Assembly (NCBI GenBank): GCA_938073925.1
Contig: CALJGH010000236.1
Span: forward strand, 1-5,241
Length of the DNA: 5,241 nucleotides
DNA from: an uncultured Nitrospinaceae bacterium
GTDB taxonomy: Bacteria > Nitrospinota > Nitrospinia > Nitrospinales > VA-1
Direction of reading: 5' to 3'
The notes below the pieces were generated by a model that was not told the origin of the DNA, did not search any database, and was given only the letters and a program-made list of their open reading frames with translations. Of the stretch, positions 1 to 5,241 are shown in pieces (within the stretch, counting starts at the first letter, position 1; every line of letters begins with the position of its first letter). Both the position numbers and the translations under genes were made by a program.

Positions 1-545
1 ATTTTGGGCCCACCGGGATATTTATGCCCCAGCATTTTAGCAACCTTGTCAAAAGATTCACCTGCTGCATCATCTCTGGTTCGACCCAACAGTTGGTATT
101 TGCCAAAGTTATTTACACGGTATAAATCGGTGTGCCCCCCTGAAACAACCAGAGAAATAAAGGGAAATTCAATTTGTTTTTGTAGGAAAATTGCCAGAAG
201 ATGGCCTTCGAGGTGATTTACTCCTACCAACGGGGTATCCAAGCCATAGCAGATTCCTTTTGCAGCATTCAAACCAACAAGTAATGAGCCTATTAACCCA
301 GGCCCCACAGTGACTGCCAGCAAATCGATATCATTTAACTTAACCTGCGCCGATTCCAGTGCACACCCGATTACTTTATTGACTTGGTCGATATGTGAGC
401 GACCCGCAAGCTCAGGCACAATTCCTCCATACTTGGAGTGAATGCTTGTCTGATCATTTATTATATTCGATAAAAGCTTTTTTCCATCTTGCAGAACTGC
501 TGCCGCAGTATCATCACACGATGTTTCTAATCCAAGGACAAGCAT
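1..545 (-). CDS. tsaD: tRNA N6-threonylcarbamoyladenosine (t6A) synthase subunit TsaD, N-terminal part (cut by window edge)
   Basis: TsaD (Kae1/Gcp/YgjD family) transfers the threonylcarbamoyl group from threonylcarbamoyl-AMP to A37 of ANN-decoding tRNAs in the cytoplasm, working in bacteria with TsaB and TsaE. I translated the minus strand by hand: the frame stays open for 181 codons and runs off the left edge, so a little over half of a typical ~340-residue protein is present. It begins MLVLGLETSCDDTAAAV, the classic ASKHA-fold N-terminus. Next come VPELAGRSHI (43-52), the metal-binding HLEGH motif with H111 and H115, VSGGHT (134-139), and DDAAGESFDKVAKMLG (158-173) followed by YPGGP. All expected N-terminal motifs are intact. 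The ATG lies one base after the ctpA stop (TAATATG) with no clear Shine-Dalgarno sequence, so translational coupling to ctpA is inferred. TsaB and TsaE are not in the window. The identification is very secure. Confidence 0.97.
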   Translation of the reverse strand, partial: MLVLGLETSCDDTAAAVLQDGKKLLSNIINDQTSIHSKYGGIVPELAGRSHIDQVNKVIGCALESAQVKLNDIDLLAVTVGPGLIGSLLVGLNAAKGICYGLDTPLVGVNHLEGHLLAIFLQKQIEFPFISLVVSGGHTDLYRVNNFGKYQLLGRTRDDAAGESFDKVAKMLGHKYPGGPK

Positions 546-546
546 A

Positions 547-1974
547 TTATTTCATACTTATTCTGCTATCAGGATCAGGCTCCTGAATTTTTAAATTTTT
601 GAACATCTTCTTCATAACCTCCCAGCCCGACAGTAAAGAAACCGCTTGCTGGAGTTGATTATCCTTTTTCAAATCTTCGTCTAATTCTTTAGCTATTGAC
701 TCTTCAATCTTGTTAGAAGTCTCTTCATCTGTCTCATCTTCTTCATCAACACCTTCGATACTACTTTTTCCTTTAAGATGTTTTTTTAAATCTTTTTCTC
801 TTAGAAAACGGCGAAGTCGGGTCTTTTCTTCAGGCTCCTCCTTTTTACCCTCCTTTTTATCAAACTCACTGCGTGGTTTCATTTCCACAATAATATCCGG
901 CTCAATACCATTTTCTTGTATCACACGCCCACTAGGCGTGTAGTATCTCGCAGTCGTTAATCTTAGGGCTGAACCATCACTTAAAGGAATAATCGTCTGC
1001 ACTGATCCTTTACCAAAGGTTTGTGTCCCTAAAATGACAGCGCGGTCAAGGTCTTGCAATGCACCAGCAACAATCTCTGAAGCACTCGCGCTACCGCCAT
1101 TTACAAGAACGATCATTGGGTATGAAACTCCGGCAACCTTATCGTGACTGGTAAAGCGCATATTCTGTTCATCAGATCGACCTTTGGTATAGACAATAAG
1201 ATTCTCCCTGTTCAAGAACCGATCAGTAACTTCAACAGCCTGGTTTAATAATCCGCCAGGATTATTTCTGACATCAAGAATCAGTTTAGTTATACCTTTT
1301 CCGCGCAACTCCTCCAAAGCTTTGTCCAAGCCACTGCTGGTATTTTTAGAGAAACTTCTTATTTTTATGTAACCAATATTGTTTTGATAAAGTTTGCTTA
1401 CTACACTACGCACCTTGATAATATCGCGGACAATTGTGAATTCCTTAGGTGCCTTGAAAGTCTTTCTAAATATGGTGATCGTTACTGGCGAACCCGTTTC
1501 ACCTCGCAAGCGAGACACAGCATCCTGAAGTGTCATATCAAGAGTGGATTCATCTTCAATTTTAATAATTTTATCTCCAGGCTCGATTCCCACTTTAAAA
1601 GCAGGTGTATCTTCAATCGGGGAAACAACAGTGAGAACTCCATCTCGAACACTGATTTCAATCCCCAATCCGCCAAACTTTCCGGTGGTTTCCGCCTGCA
1701 TTTCTTTATAAGAAACAGGTGGCATATAACTGGTGTGCGGATCCAAAGATTTGACCATCCCGCTAATTGCACCTTCGATCATGGAATCTTTTTCAATCGG
1801 TTCGACATAGTTTGATTCGATAAGGGAAAGAACTTCAGAAAATATTTTGAGCTTGTTATAAGCGTTTAGCTTGTTTTTTTCCTCTTCTGCGAACAGGTTT
1901 ATAGTCGAAAAAAGACTACAAACAAAAACAGTGCTGCATATAGCGGCTTTAATATGGGTACTTAACAAATTCAA
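547..1974 (-). CDS. ctpA: Carboxy-terminal processing protease CtpA, S41 family, with PDZ domain
   Basis: This is a periplasmic serine protease that trims or degrades proteins from their C-termini. Numbered from the preferred TTG start (475 residues): a signal peptide or membrane anchor at 1-29 (possible cleavage after LFA); a helical N-terminal region with LDPHTSYM (77-84); a PDZ domain at about 98-185 beginning GKFGGLGIEI; then the S41 core with DVRNNPGG (234-241), GSASASEI (294-301) and TFGKGSVQ (319-326). The catalytic set is S297, K322 and Q326, with the 25- and 4-residue spacing I recall for Prc and CtpB, so it looks active. After about residue 366 comes a highly charged tail of some 110 residues ending near DNQLQQAVSLLSGWEV. 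The frame extends upstream to a TTG at 1989, but GGAG at 1983-1986 is 8 nt from the TTG at 1974, so the shorter form is preferred. It lies 54 nt after envC; a role in controlling cell-wall hydrolases is inferred from that position. Confidence 0.95.
   Translation of the reverse strand: MNLLSTHIKAAICSTVFVCSLFSTINLFAEEEKNKLNAYNKLKIFSEVLSLIESNYVEPIEKDSMIEGAISGMVKSLDPHTSYMPPVSYKEMQAETTGKFGGLGIEISVRDGVLTVVSPIEDTPAFKVGIEPGDKIIKIEDESTLDMTLQDAVSRLRGETGSPVTITIFRKTFKAPKEFTIVRDIIKVRSVVSKLYQNNIGYIKIRSFSKNTSSGLDKALEELRGKGITKLILDVRNNPGGLLNQAVEVTDRFLNRENLIVYTKGRSDEQNMRFTSHDKVAGVSYPMIVLVNGGSASASEIVAGALQDLDRAVILGTQTFGKGSVQTIIPLSDGSALRLTTARYYTPSGRVIQENGIEPDIIVEMKPRSEFDKKEGKKEEPEEKTRLRRFLREKDLKKHLKGKSSIEGVDEEDETDEETSNKIEESIAKELDEDLKKDNQLQQAVSLLSGWEVMKKMFKNLKIQEPDPDSRISMK
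837..859 (-). repeat. Tandem 12-nt direct repeat in the ctpA tail
   Basis: On the plus strand the 11-mer CCTCCTTTTTA occurs at 837-847 and again at 849-859, one base apart. On the coding strand this gives two copies of TAAAAAGGAGG, a 12-nt period that is in frame and encodes KKEG-KKEE in the charged C-terminal linker of CtpA. It looks like a small slippage duplication in a tolerant region. Each copy contains a perfect AAGGAGG, but no ATG, GTG or TTG lies at a useful distance downstream, so it is not an internal start signal. Confidence 0.6.
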
Positions 1975-1982
1975 AATAGGAT

Positions 1983-1987
1983 CTCCC
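1983..1987 (-). promoter_or_regulatory. Ribosome binding site that decides the ctpA start
   Basis: The minus strand reads GGGAG here, followed by an 8-nt spacer (ATCCTATT) and TTG at 1974-1972. This is the only clear Shine-Dalgarno sequence at a gene start in the window. It lies inside the first codons of the longer reading frame starting at 1989, which is why the downstream TTG is favoured. The resulting N-terminus (MNLLSTHIKAAIC) also makes a more typical signal peptide. Confidence 0.65.
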
Positions 1988-2028
1988 AAAATTATTTCAG
2001 ATTATCTAAATTATAGGGGTTGAGAAAT

Positions 2029-3216
2029 TTATTTTTTTGCCACTCTGAACCAACGAACGGGTTCAATGGGTTTGCCATTTTTTCTCAATTCAAAATAAAG
2101 GGTCTCTCCCTCCAGTGAACCCGAATCCCCACTAAGAGCAATCACTTCACCCGTTTTAACAACTTTATTAGCTGCGACCTTTATACTGTCCAAATGCCCA
2201 TATAAGGAATGGTACTCCTTACCATGACCGACAATCACAAGGTTGCCATACCCCTCGAGTTCTCCTGTATATAAAACCTTTCCATCAAAAACAGCTTGGA
2301 CCGGGGTACCTCTTCGTGCTCTAACATTGATTCCATTATAAACAATATAAGACTCATATTCCTTAACTCTTTTTCGGCCAAATTTATTAAGGATTCGTCC
2401 TTTCAAGGGTAGCTTGAGCCGTCCTTTTTTATCAGAAATATCAAGACCCTCACCTGAAACAAGCTTCATCAGTAATTTATCTATCAGGCTATTCAAGTTG
2501 TTTGAGGCCGCCAGCAATTCCTTCTTAACTTTCACACTTAGATTTTTCTTTCTTTTTATTTTCTTTAAATATACAGATTTTTCCTTTTTTGTCTTTTCAA
2601 TTTCTCTCTTCTTGGATACCGTGTTCTTCTTCAGACTTACCAGTTTTGCACGAACCGTATATAAAGAGGATTTATCCTGCTTAATTTGTTCCAGCTTCGT
2701 TAAATAATCTTGAAGCATCTGGGAGTCTTGTTGAACAATCAAATCCATATATTTGAGCCGTTGCATCAAATCCGTAACATTATTAGAGGAAAATGCGACT
2801 CGCAAAGGAAACATAGGCCTTTCTTTATATATAGACCGAAGACGAAGTCCTAAAATCTTTTCATGCGACTTAATTTTTTGTTCCGCTTTTTTAAGGCGCG
2901 GCTCCAAACTAAAAATTTTCTTTTGATTATTCTTAAAATTCCACTTATAAATTTCCAGCTCTCTTTTCTTAAGCTTTAGCTGACTGCCAATTTTTCGAAG
3001 ATTCTTTAGCACGGCAGATTCCTTTTTCCCCACTTTAGAAATCGCATTTTCCTGCTGTGCAATTTTTCTACGCAAAATCTTCAATTCTGCTTGTTCATCT
3101 TTTAGAAGCGTATCAATTTTTTCAGCAACTTTTTTACCAGCCAATAAAGGTGAAGGAACGCTCACCAAACTCAAAATAGTAAAAAATATAATTACAGCTG
3201 CAAAATCGTTTTTCAT
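2029..3216 (-). CDS. envC: EnvC-like murein hydrolase activator (coiled coil plus degenerate LytM/M23 domain)
   Basis: In E. coli, EnvC is recruited by FtsX to the septum and activates the amidases AmiA and AmiB. This 395-residue protein (E. coli EnvC is about 420) has a signal peptide at 1-26 (hydrophobic 6-25, cleavage likely after LLA), long lysine-rich coiled-coil stretches at about 29-125 and 165-250, and a LytM/M23 domain at about 268-390. The zinc site is missing: the HxGxD motif reads NGIN (N294, N297) and the HLHFE motif reads TLYFE (372-376). Other fold landmarks remain, such as GYGNLVIVGHG (322-332) and YGHL (339-342). This is the EnvC/NlpD pattern of a non-catalytic activator, not a working endopeptidase. 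Its ATG overlaps the ftsX stop as ATGA and has no Shine-Dalgarno sequence, which suggests reinitiation after ftsX. Position directly after ftsEX strongly supports the EnvC role. The cognate amidase is not in the window. Confidence 0.92.
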   Translation of the reverse strand: MKNDFAAVIIFFTILSLVSVPSPLLAGKKVAEKIDTLLKDEQAELKILRRKIAQQENAISKVGKKESAVLKNLRKIGSQLKLKKRELEIYKWNFKNNQKKIFSLEPRLKKAEQKIKSHEKILGLRLRSIYKERPMFPLRVAFSSNNVTDLMQRLKYMDLIVQQDSQMLQDYLTKLEQIKQDKSSLYTVRAKLVSLKKNTVSKKREIEKTKKEKSVYLKKIKRKKNLSVKVKKELLAASNNLNSLIDKLLMKLVSGEGLDISDKKGRLKLPLKGRILNKFGRKRVKEYESYIVYNGINVRARRGTPVQAVFDGKVLYTGELEGYGNLVIVGHGKEYHSLYGHLDSIKVAANKVVKTGEVIALSGDSGSLEGETLYFELRKNGKPIEPVRWFRVAKK

Positions 3217-4112
3217 TTTTTATTTAACAAATATAGAAATTGAAAAGTCGATATATAACTGGCCATGAAACCAACCAAAACACTCAACCCAATCAGTCCA
3301 AACAAAAATGGCTCAGCAATAAATTGAAAATCCATGCCCATAGCATCTATTGAAGATTGAAATTTACTCTTCAAATAGTAATGAACACCCCCTATAATAA
3401 AAAGTGCCAGAACAGACCCTGCCAATCCTTGGATCATCCCTTCCAGCAGAAAAGGAATCTTTACAAACCTTGGAGTTGCACCAATTAACAGCATCAATTC
3501 AATTTCATCTTGCCGTGAATAAATCGACAATCGAATGGTGTTAGAAATTATTAAAATAAGGCCCAAAGATAATAGTCCACCTATCGCAAAAAGAAAGATT
3601 TTGGAGAAAACCATAAATTTTTCGAATCGAGAAATCCATTCCTCACCGTATTCAATCGATTCAACCCCCTGCTGAGTTTCAAGTATTTTTGAAAATTCGC
3701 GTATATGAGATAAACGGTTGTCGCTACTACGAAAACGAATTTTGTAAGATGCGGGTAGTGGGTTAAATTCCAAGCTCAACAGTGGCTTTAAATTATCAGA
3801 AACATTTGATTGGAATTCTGCCCATGCTGTTTCTCGAGAAACTTCTATGGTCGATTCTACTTGCTGATTGTTAGAAAAAATATCTTCAAGATTCTCTTTT
3901 TGTGAAGATGAGATATCGTCATCCAGGTAGACAATGACTTGCTCCTCTCTATTCCAACTTGACAGAAGCCCGTTTAGATTAAAAAATAACAACAAGAATA
4001 AACCCAATATCGAAATGGCTATAGTAATGGTCGCAACGGACAACAGAAAGGTTTGCTTGTTGCTCAGGATATTTGAAAGCGTCGTTCTATACCCACTTAT
4101 TAATGTCTGCAT
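3213..4112 (-). CDS. ftsX: Cell division ABC transporter permease-like protein FtsX
   Basis: FtsX is the inner-membrane partner of FtsE; the complex does not clearly transport anything but transmits FtsE ATP hydrolysis to periplasmic activators of cell-wall hydrolases. From the ATG at 4112 it has 299 residues: a short cytoplasmic N-terminus; TM1 at about 22-45; a periplasmic domain at about 46-165 including VIVYLDDDIS and NPLPAS (117-122), a conserved FtsX feature; then TM2 (168-190), the cytoplasmic loop IELMLLIGATPRF typical of FtsX, TM3 (219-245) and TM4 (267-290). This matches the FtsX four-helix topology. The frame also allows a GTG start at 4142 that would overlap ftsE by 23 nt. I prefer the ATG at 4112 because it lies 7 nt past the ftsE stop, has a GAG 6 nt upstream, and gives an N-terminus of normal length. 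The stop overlaps the envC start by 4 nt (ATGA). Confidence 0.95.
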   Translation of the reverse strand: MQTLISGYRTTLSNILSNKQTFLLSVATITIAISILGLFLLLFFNLNGLLSSWNREEQVIVYLDDDISSSQKENLEDIFSNNQQVESTIEVSRETAWAEFQSNVSDNLKPLLSLEFNPLPASYKIRFRSSDNRLSHIREFSKILETQQGVESIEYGEEWISRFEKFMVFSKIFLFAIGGLLSLGLILIISNTIRLSIYSRQDEIELMLLIGATPRFVKIPFLLEGMIQGLAGSVLALFIIGGVHYYLKSKFQSSIDAMGMDFQFIAEPFLFGLIGLSVLVGFMASYISTFQFLYLLNKK

Positions 4113-4119
4113 AAAAATC

Positions 4120-4776
4120 TCAAGATGAGACCACTTTGCCACGATTGAGGTTGATAACCCGGTGATTACCAGCCTTCATGATTTCTTGGCTATGGGTTGC
4201 GAAAATTATTGTCGATCCTTTTTGATTTAATTCTTCAAACAATTTTAATATTTCAATCGCTATATCAGGGTCCAGGTTGCCGGTGGGCTCATCGGCAAGG
4301 ATTATTGCCGGCGAATTTACCATGGCACGGGCAATGGCTATTCTTTGCTGCTCACCCCCAGACAAATATGCCGGGTAAGCATCCTTTTTAGGAGTCAGTC
4401 CGACATTCTTCAATGCTTCCCATGTTTTAAATCGTATTTTTTTTTGGTCGTGTCCAATTACTTCTTGCGCAAATGATACATTTTCAAAAACTGTTTTATT
4501 CGGCAATAGCTTATAATCTTGAAAAACGAAACCCATCGACCTTCTAAGGGTATATACGTTTCGGTGGGTCAGTTTCCCTACATTTATTCCCTGCACCAAT
4601 ACCTGCCCTGTTTCAAAACTTTCCCAGCCAAACAGTATTTTTAAAATTGTAGTCTTACCTGCACCGCTGGGACCTGTCAGGAAAACGAATTCTCCTTTAG
4701 AAATCTCCAAAGAGATATTATCCAAAACCGGATTGGACCCGTCATACATTTTTACGACATTAAAAACCTGGATCAT
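4120..4776 (-). CDS. ftsE: Cell division ATP-binding protein FtsE
   Basis: FtsE is the cytoplasmic ABC ATPase that pairs with FtsX at the divisome. The 218-residue length is normal for the family. Motifs in order: Walker A GPSGAGKT (35-42); the Q-loop in VFQDYKLLPNKTVFENV (Q86), a stretch characteristic of FtsE (compare FQDHxLL in E. coli); signature LSGGEQQR (138-145); Walker B IILADEPTGNLD (158-169) with catalytic E163; H-loop H195 in FATHS. All ATPase residues are present. The ATG at 4776 has no recognisable Shine-Dalgarno sequence; instead it overlaps the stop of a possible 8-codon reading frame. It lies 49 nt downstream of the small unrecognised gene, probably in the same transcript. The related LolD/MacB-type ATPases look similar, but the FtsX partner immediately downstream settles the identity. 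Confidence 0.96.
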   Translation of the reverse strand: MIQVFNVVKMYDGSNPVLDNISLEISKGEFVFLTGPSGAGKTTILKILFGWESFETGQVLVQGINVGKLTHRNVYTLRRSMGFVFQDYKLLPNKTVFENVSFAQEVIGHDQKKIRFKTWEALKNVGLTPKKDAYPAYLSGGEQQRIAIARAMVNSPAIILADEPTGNLDPDIAIEILKLFEELNQKGSTIIFATHSQEIMKAGNHRVINLNRGKVVSS

Positions 4777-4799
4777 TTAATGGAATTAAAGTTCAACAT
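4773..4799 (-). other. Possible 8-codon upstream reading frame overlapping the ftsE start
   Basis: An ATG at 4799 opens a frame encoding MLNFNSIK whose TGA stop overlaps the ftsE ATG as ATGA, the same arrangement as the ftsX/envC junction. It fills the gap just where ftsE lacks a Shine-Dalgarno sequence. It has no good ribosome binding site of its own (only GGTGA about 12 nt upstream). A chance occurrence in AT-rich DNA is quite possible. Confidence 0.2.
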
Positions 4800-4825
4800 G
4801 GTAAAAAGAAATCACCGAGGTATTC

Positions 4826-5209
4826 TTATAACTGTTCCTGTGGTTTTTCTTGAAGGAGTGATTGTTCATCTTCGATTATAAAGTCCGCGGTGGAAATATT
4901 TTCGGTGGTATATTCAACTGGGAGCATAGAGATCATGCCTGAACCATAAAATTGTTTGACCTGGTCATCGCTCAGTAAATCAAAATTCAAATAGGTTTTT
5001 ATGACTAGCCTGCCATTATCAAATTCATAGGCAAAAACCCCATCCGAACAAGCTAAAAATCCTTCATTTTCTCCGAAAGACAAAATTGCTTCATTCAAGT
5101 AAGCGTCCAATTGAATAATACAGTTATCTTGAGCATTCATTCTCTCGCTAAAACGGTCGATGCAATGCGAGGTATATAAAACTTGTGGATGGGAAAAGGA
5201 CTGGTTCAA
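4826..5209 (-). CDS. Hypothetical protein, small and acidic at its C-terminus; start uncertain, may continue past the right edge
   Basis: I do not recognise this protein. From the TTG at 5209 it would have 127 residues. It has no signal peptide or membrane segment, so it is probably cytoplasmic. Visible features are an N-terminal TSHCIDRFSERM (13-24), an alternating hydrophobic stretch GVFAYEFDNGRLVIKTYLNF (57-76) that looks like two beta strands joined by an NG turn, and an acidic, glutamine-rich tail after about residue 98. The helix-then-strands layout with H15, R19 and R23 faintly recalls DUF4258-type small proteins, but this is only a layout resemblance. The start is unsure: AAGGG lies only 3 nt before the TTG, too close for a good ribosome binding site, and the frame stays open through ten more codons to the window edge. 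The gene may therefore be 5' partial. It ends 49 nt before ftsE and is probably co-transcribed with it, which gives no clear functional link. Confidence 0.7.
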   Translation of the reverse strand: MNQSFSHPQVLYTSHCIDRFSERMNAQDNCIIQLDAYLNEAILSFGENEGFLACSDGVFAYEFDNGRLVIKTYLNFDLLSDDQVKQFYGSGMISMLPVEYTTENISTADFIIEDEQSLLQEKPQEQL

Positions 5210-5241
5210 TTTCCCTTTATCTGTCGACTCGGTATGAACCG

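Noticed and set aside
4..586. Plus-strand open frames at 4-216 and 395-586
   Set aside because: They are antisense to the clearly conserved tsaD coding sequence and the end of ctpA; no start signal or family resemblance was seen.
1533..1772. 79-codon minus-strand frame inside ctpA
   Set aside because: It overlaps the PDZ-coding part of ctpA in another frame and shows no protein-like motif.
1384..1815. 143-codon plus-strand open frame opposite ctpA
   Set aside because: It lies wholly antisense to the conserved PDZ and protease region of CtpA and its product has no recognisable motif; it is a shadow of the real gene.
2010..2015. Perfect -10 hexamer TATAAT on the minus strand in the envC-ctpA gap, a possible internal ctpA promoter
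   Set aside because: No acceptable -35 element lies 16-19 bases upstream (the region is A-rich with no TTGACA-like hexamer), and one perfect -10 is expected by chance in AT-rich DNA. It could still be weakly active, but the sequence does not support a call.
2414..2707. Plus-strand 97-codon frame rich in phenylalanine, looking like a membrane protein
   Set aside because: The Phe/Leu richness is the antisense image of the lysine-rich coiled coil of EnvC (AAA/AAG read as TTT/CTT), not a real hydrophobic protein.
4777..4825. Possible terminator or promoter in the gap before ftsE (GGTGATTTCTTTTT and TTGAAC on the minus strand)
   Set aside because: There is no stable stem before the T-run, and the TTGAAC would place its -10 inside the ftsE coding sequence, so neither is supported.

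Overview
The window holds six genes, all on the minus strand and tightly packed. It reads as one cell-envelope and cell-division operon, transcribed from right to left. The DNA is AT-rich by eye, and TTG is the likely start codon of at least one gene. FtsEX together with an EnvC-type (LytM-degenerate) activator and a periplasmic C-terminal processing protease points to a Gram-negative (diderm) bacterium. I recall the order ftsE-ftsX-envC-ctpA from deltaproteobacteria-like and related lineages, but the sequence alone does not fix the taxon.

Layout in transcription order: (1) an acidic unrecognised protein at the right edge (4826-5209, possibly continuing past the edge); (2) ftsE (4120-4776), the ABC ATPase; (3) ftsX (3213-4112), the four-helix membrane partner; (4) envC (2029-3216), a secreted coiled-coil protein with a LytM domain lacking its zinc ligands; (5) ctpA (547-1974), an exported S41 PDZ-serine protease; (6) tsaD (1-545), the N-terminal part of the tRNA t6A-modification enzyme, cut by the left edge.

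How they work together: by analogy with Escherichia coli, FtsE ATP hydrolysis drives FtsX, whose periplasmic domain controls EnvC, which in turn activates peptidoglycan amidases at the division septum. CtpA is a periplasmic protease of a family known to trim or degrade cell-wall hydrolases and envelope proteins, so its position next to EnvC makes sense. TsaD is an unrelated housekeeping enzyme joined to the end of the operon.

The junctions are very tight: ftsE/ftsX 7 nt apart (or overlapping, with an earlier GTG start), ftsX/envC overlapping by ATGA, and ctpA/tsaD separated by one base. Only ctpA has a clear ribosome binding site; the other internal genes have weak or no Shine-Dalgarno sequence and probably depend on translational coupling. 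No RNA genes, mobile elements, CRISPR arrays or convincing terminators were seen, and there is no gene-free stretch over 300 bases. I see no evidence of a novel system; the least understood part is the small protein at the right edge.
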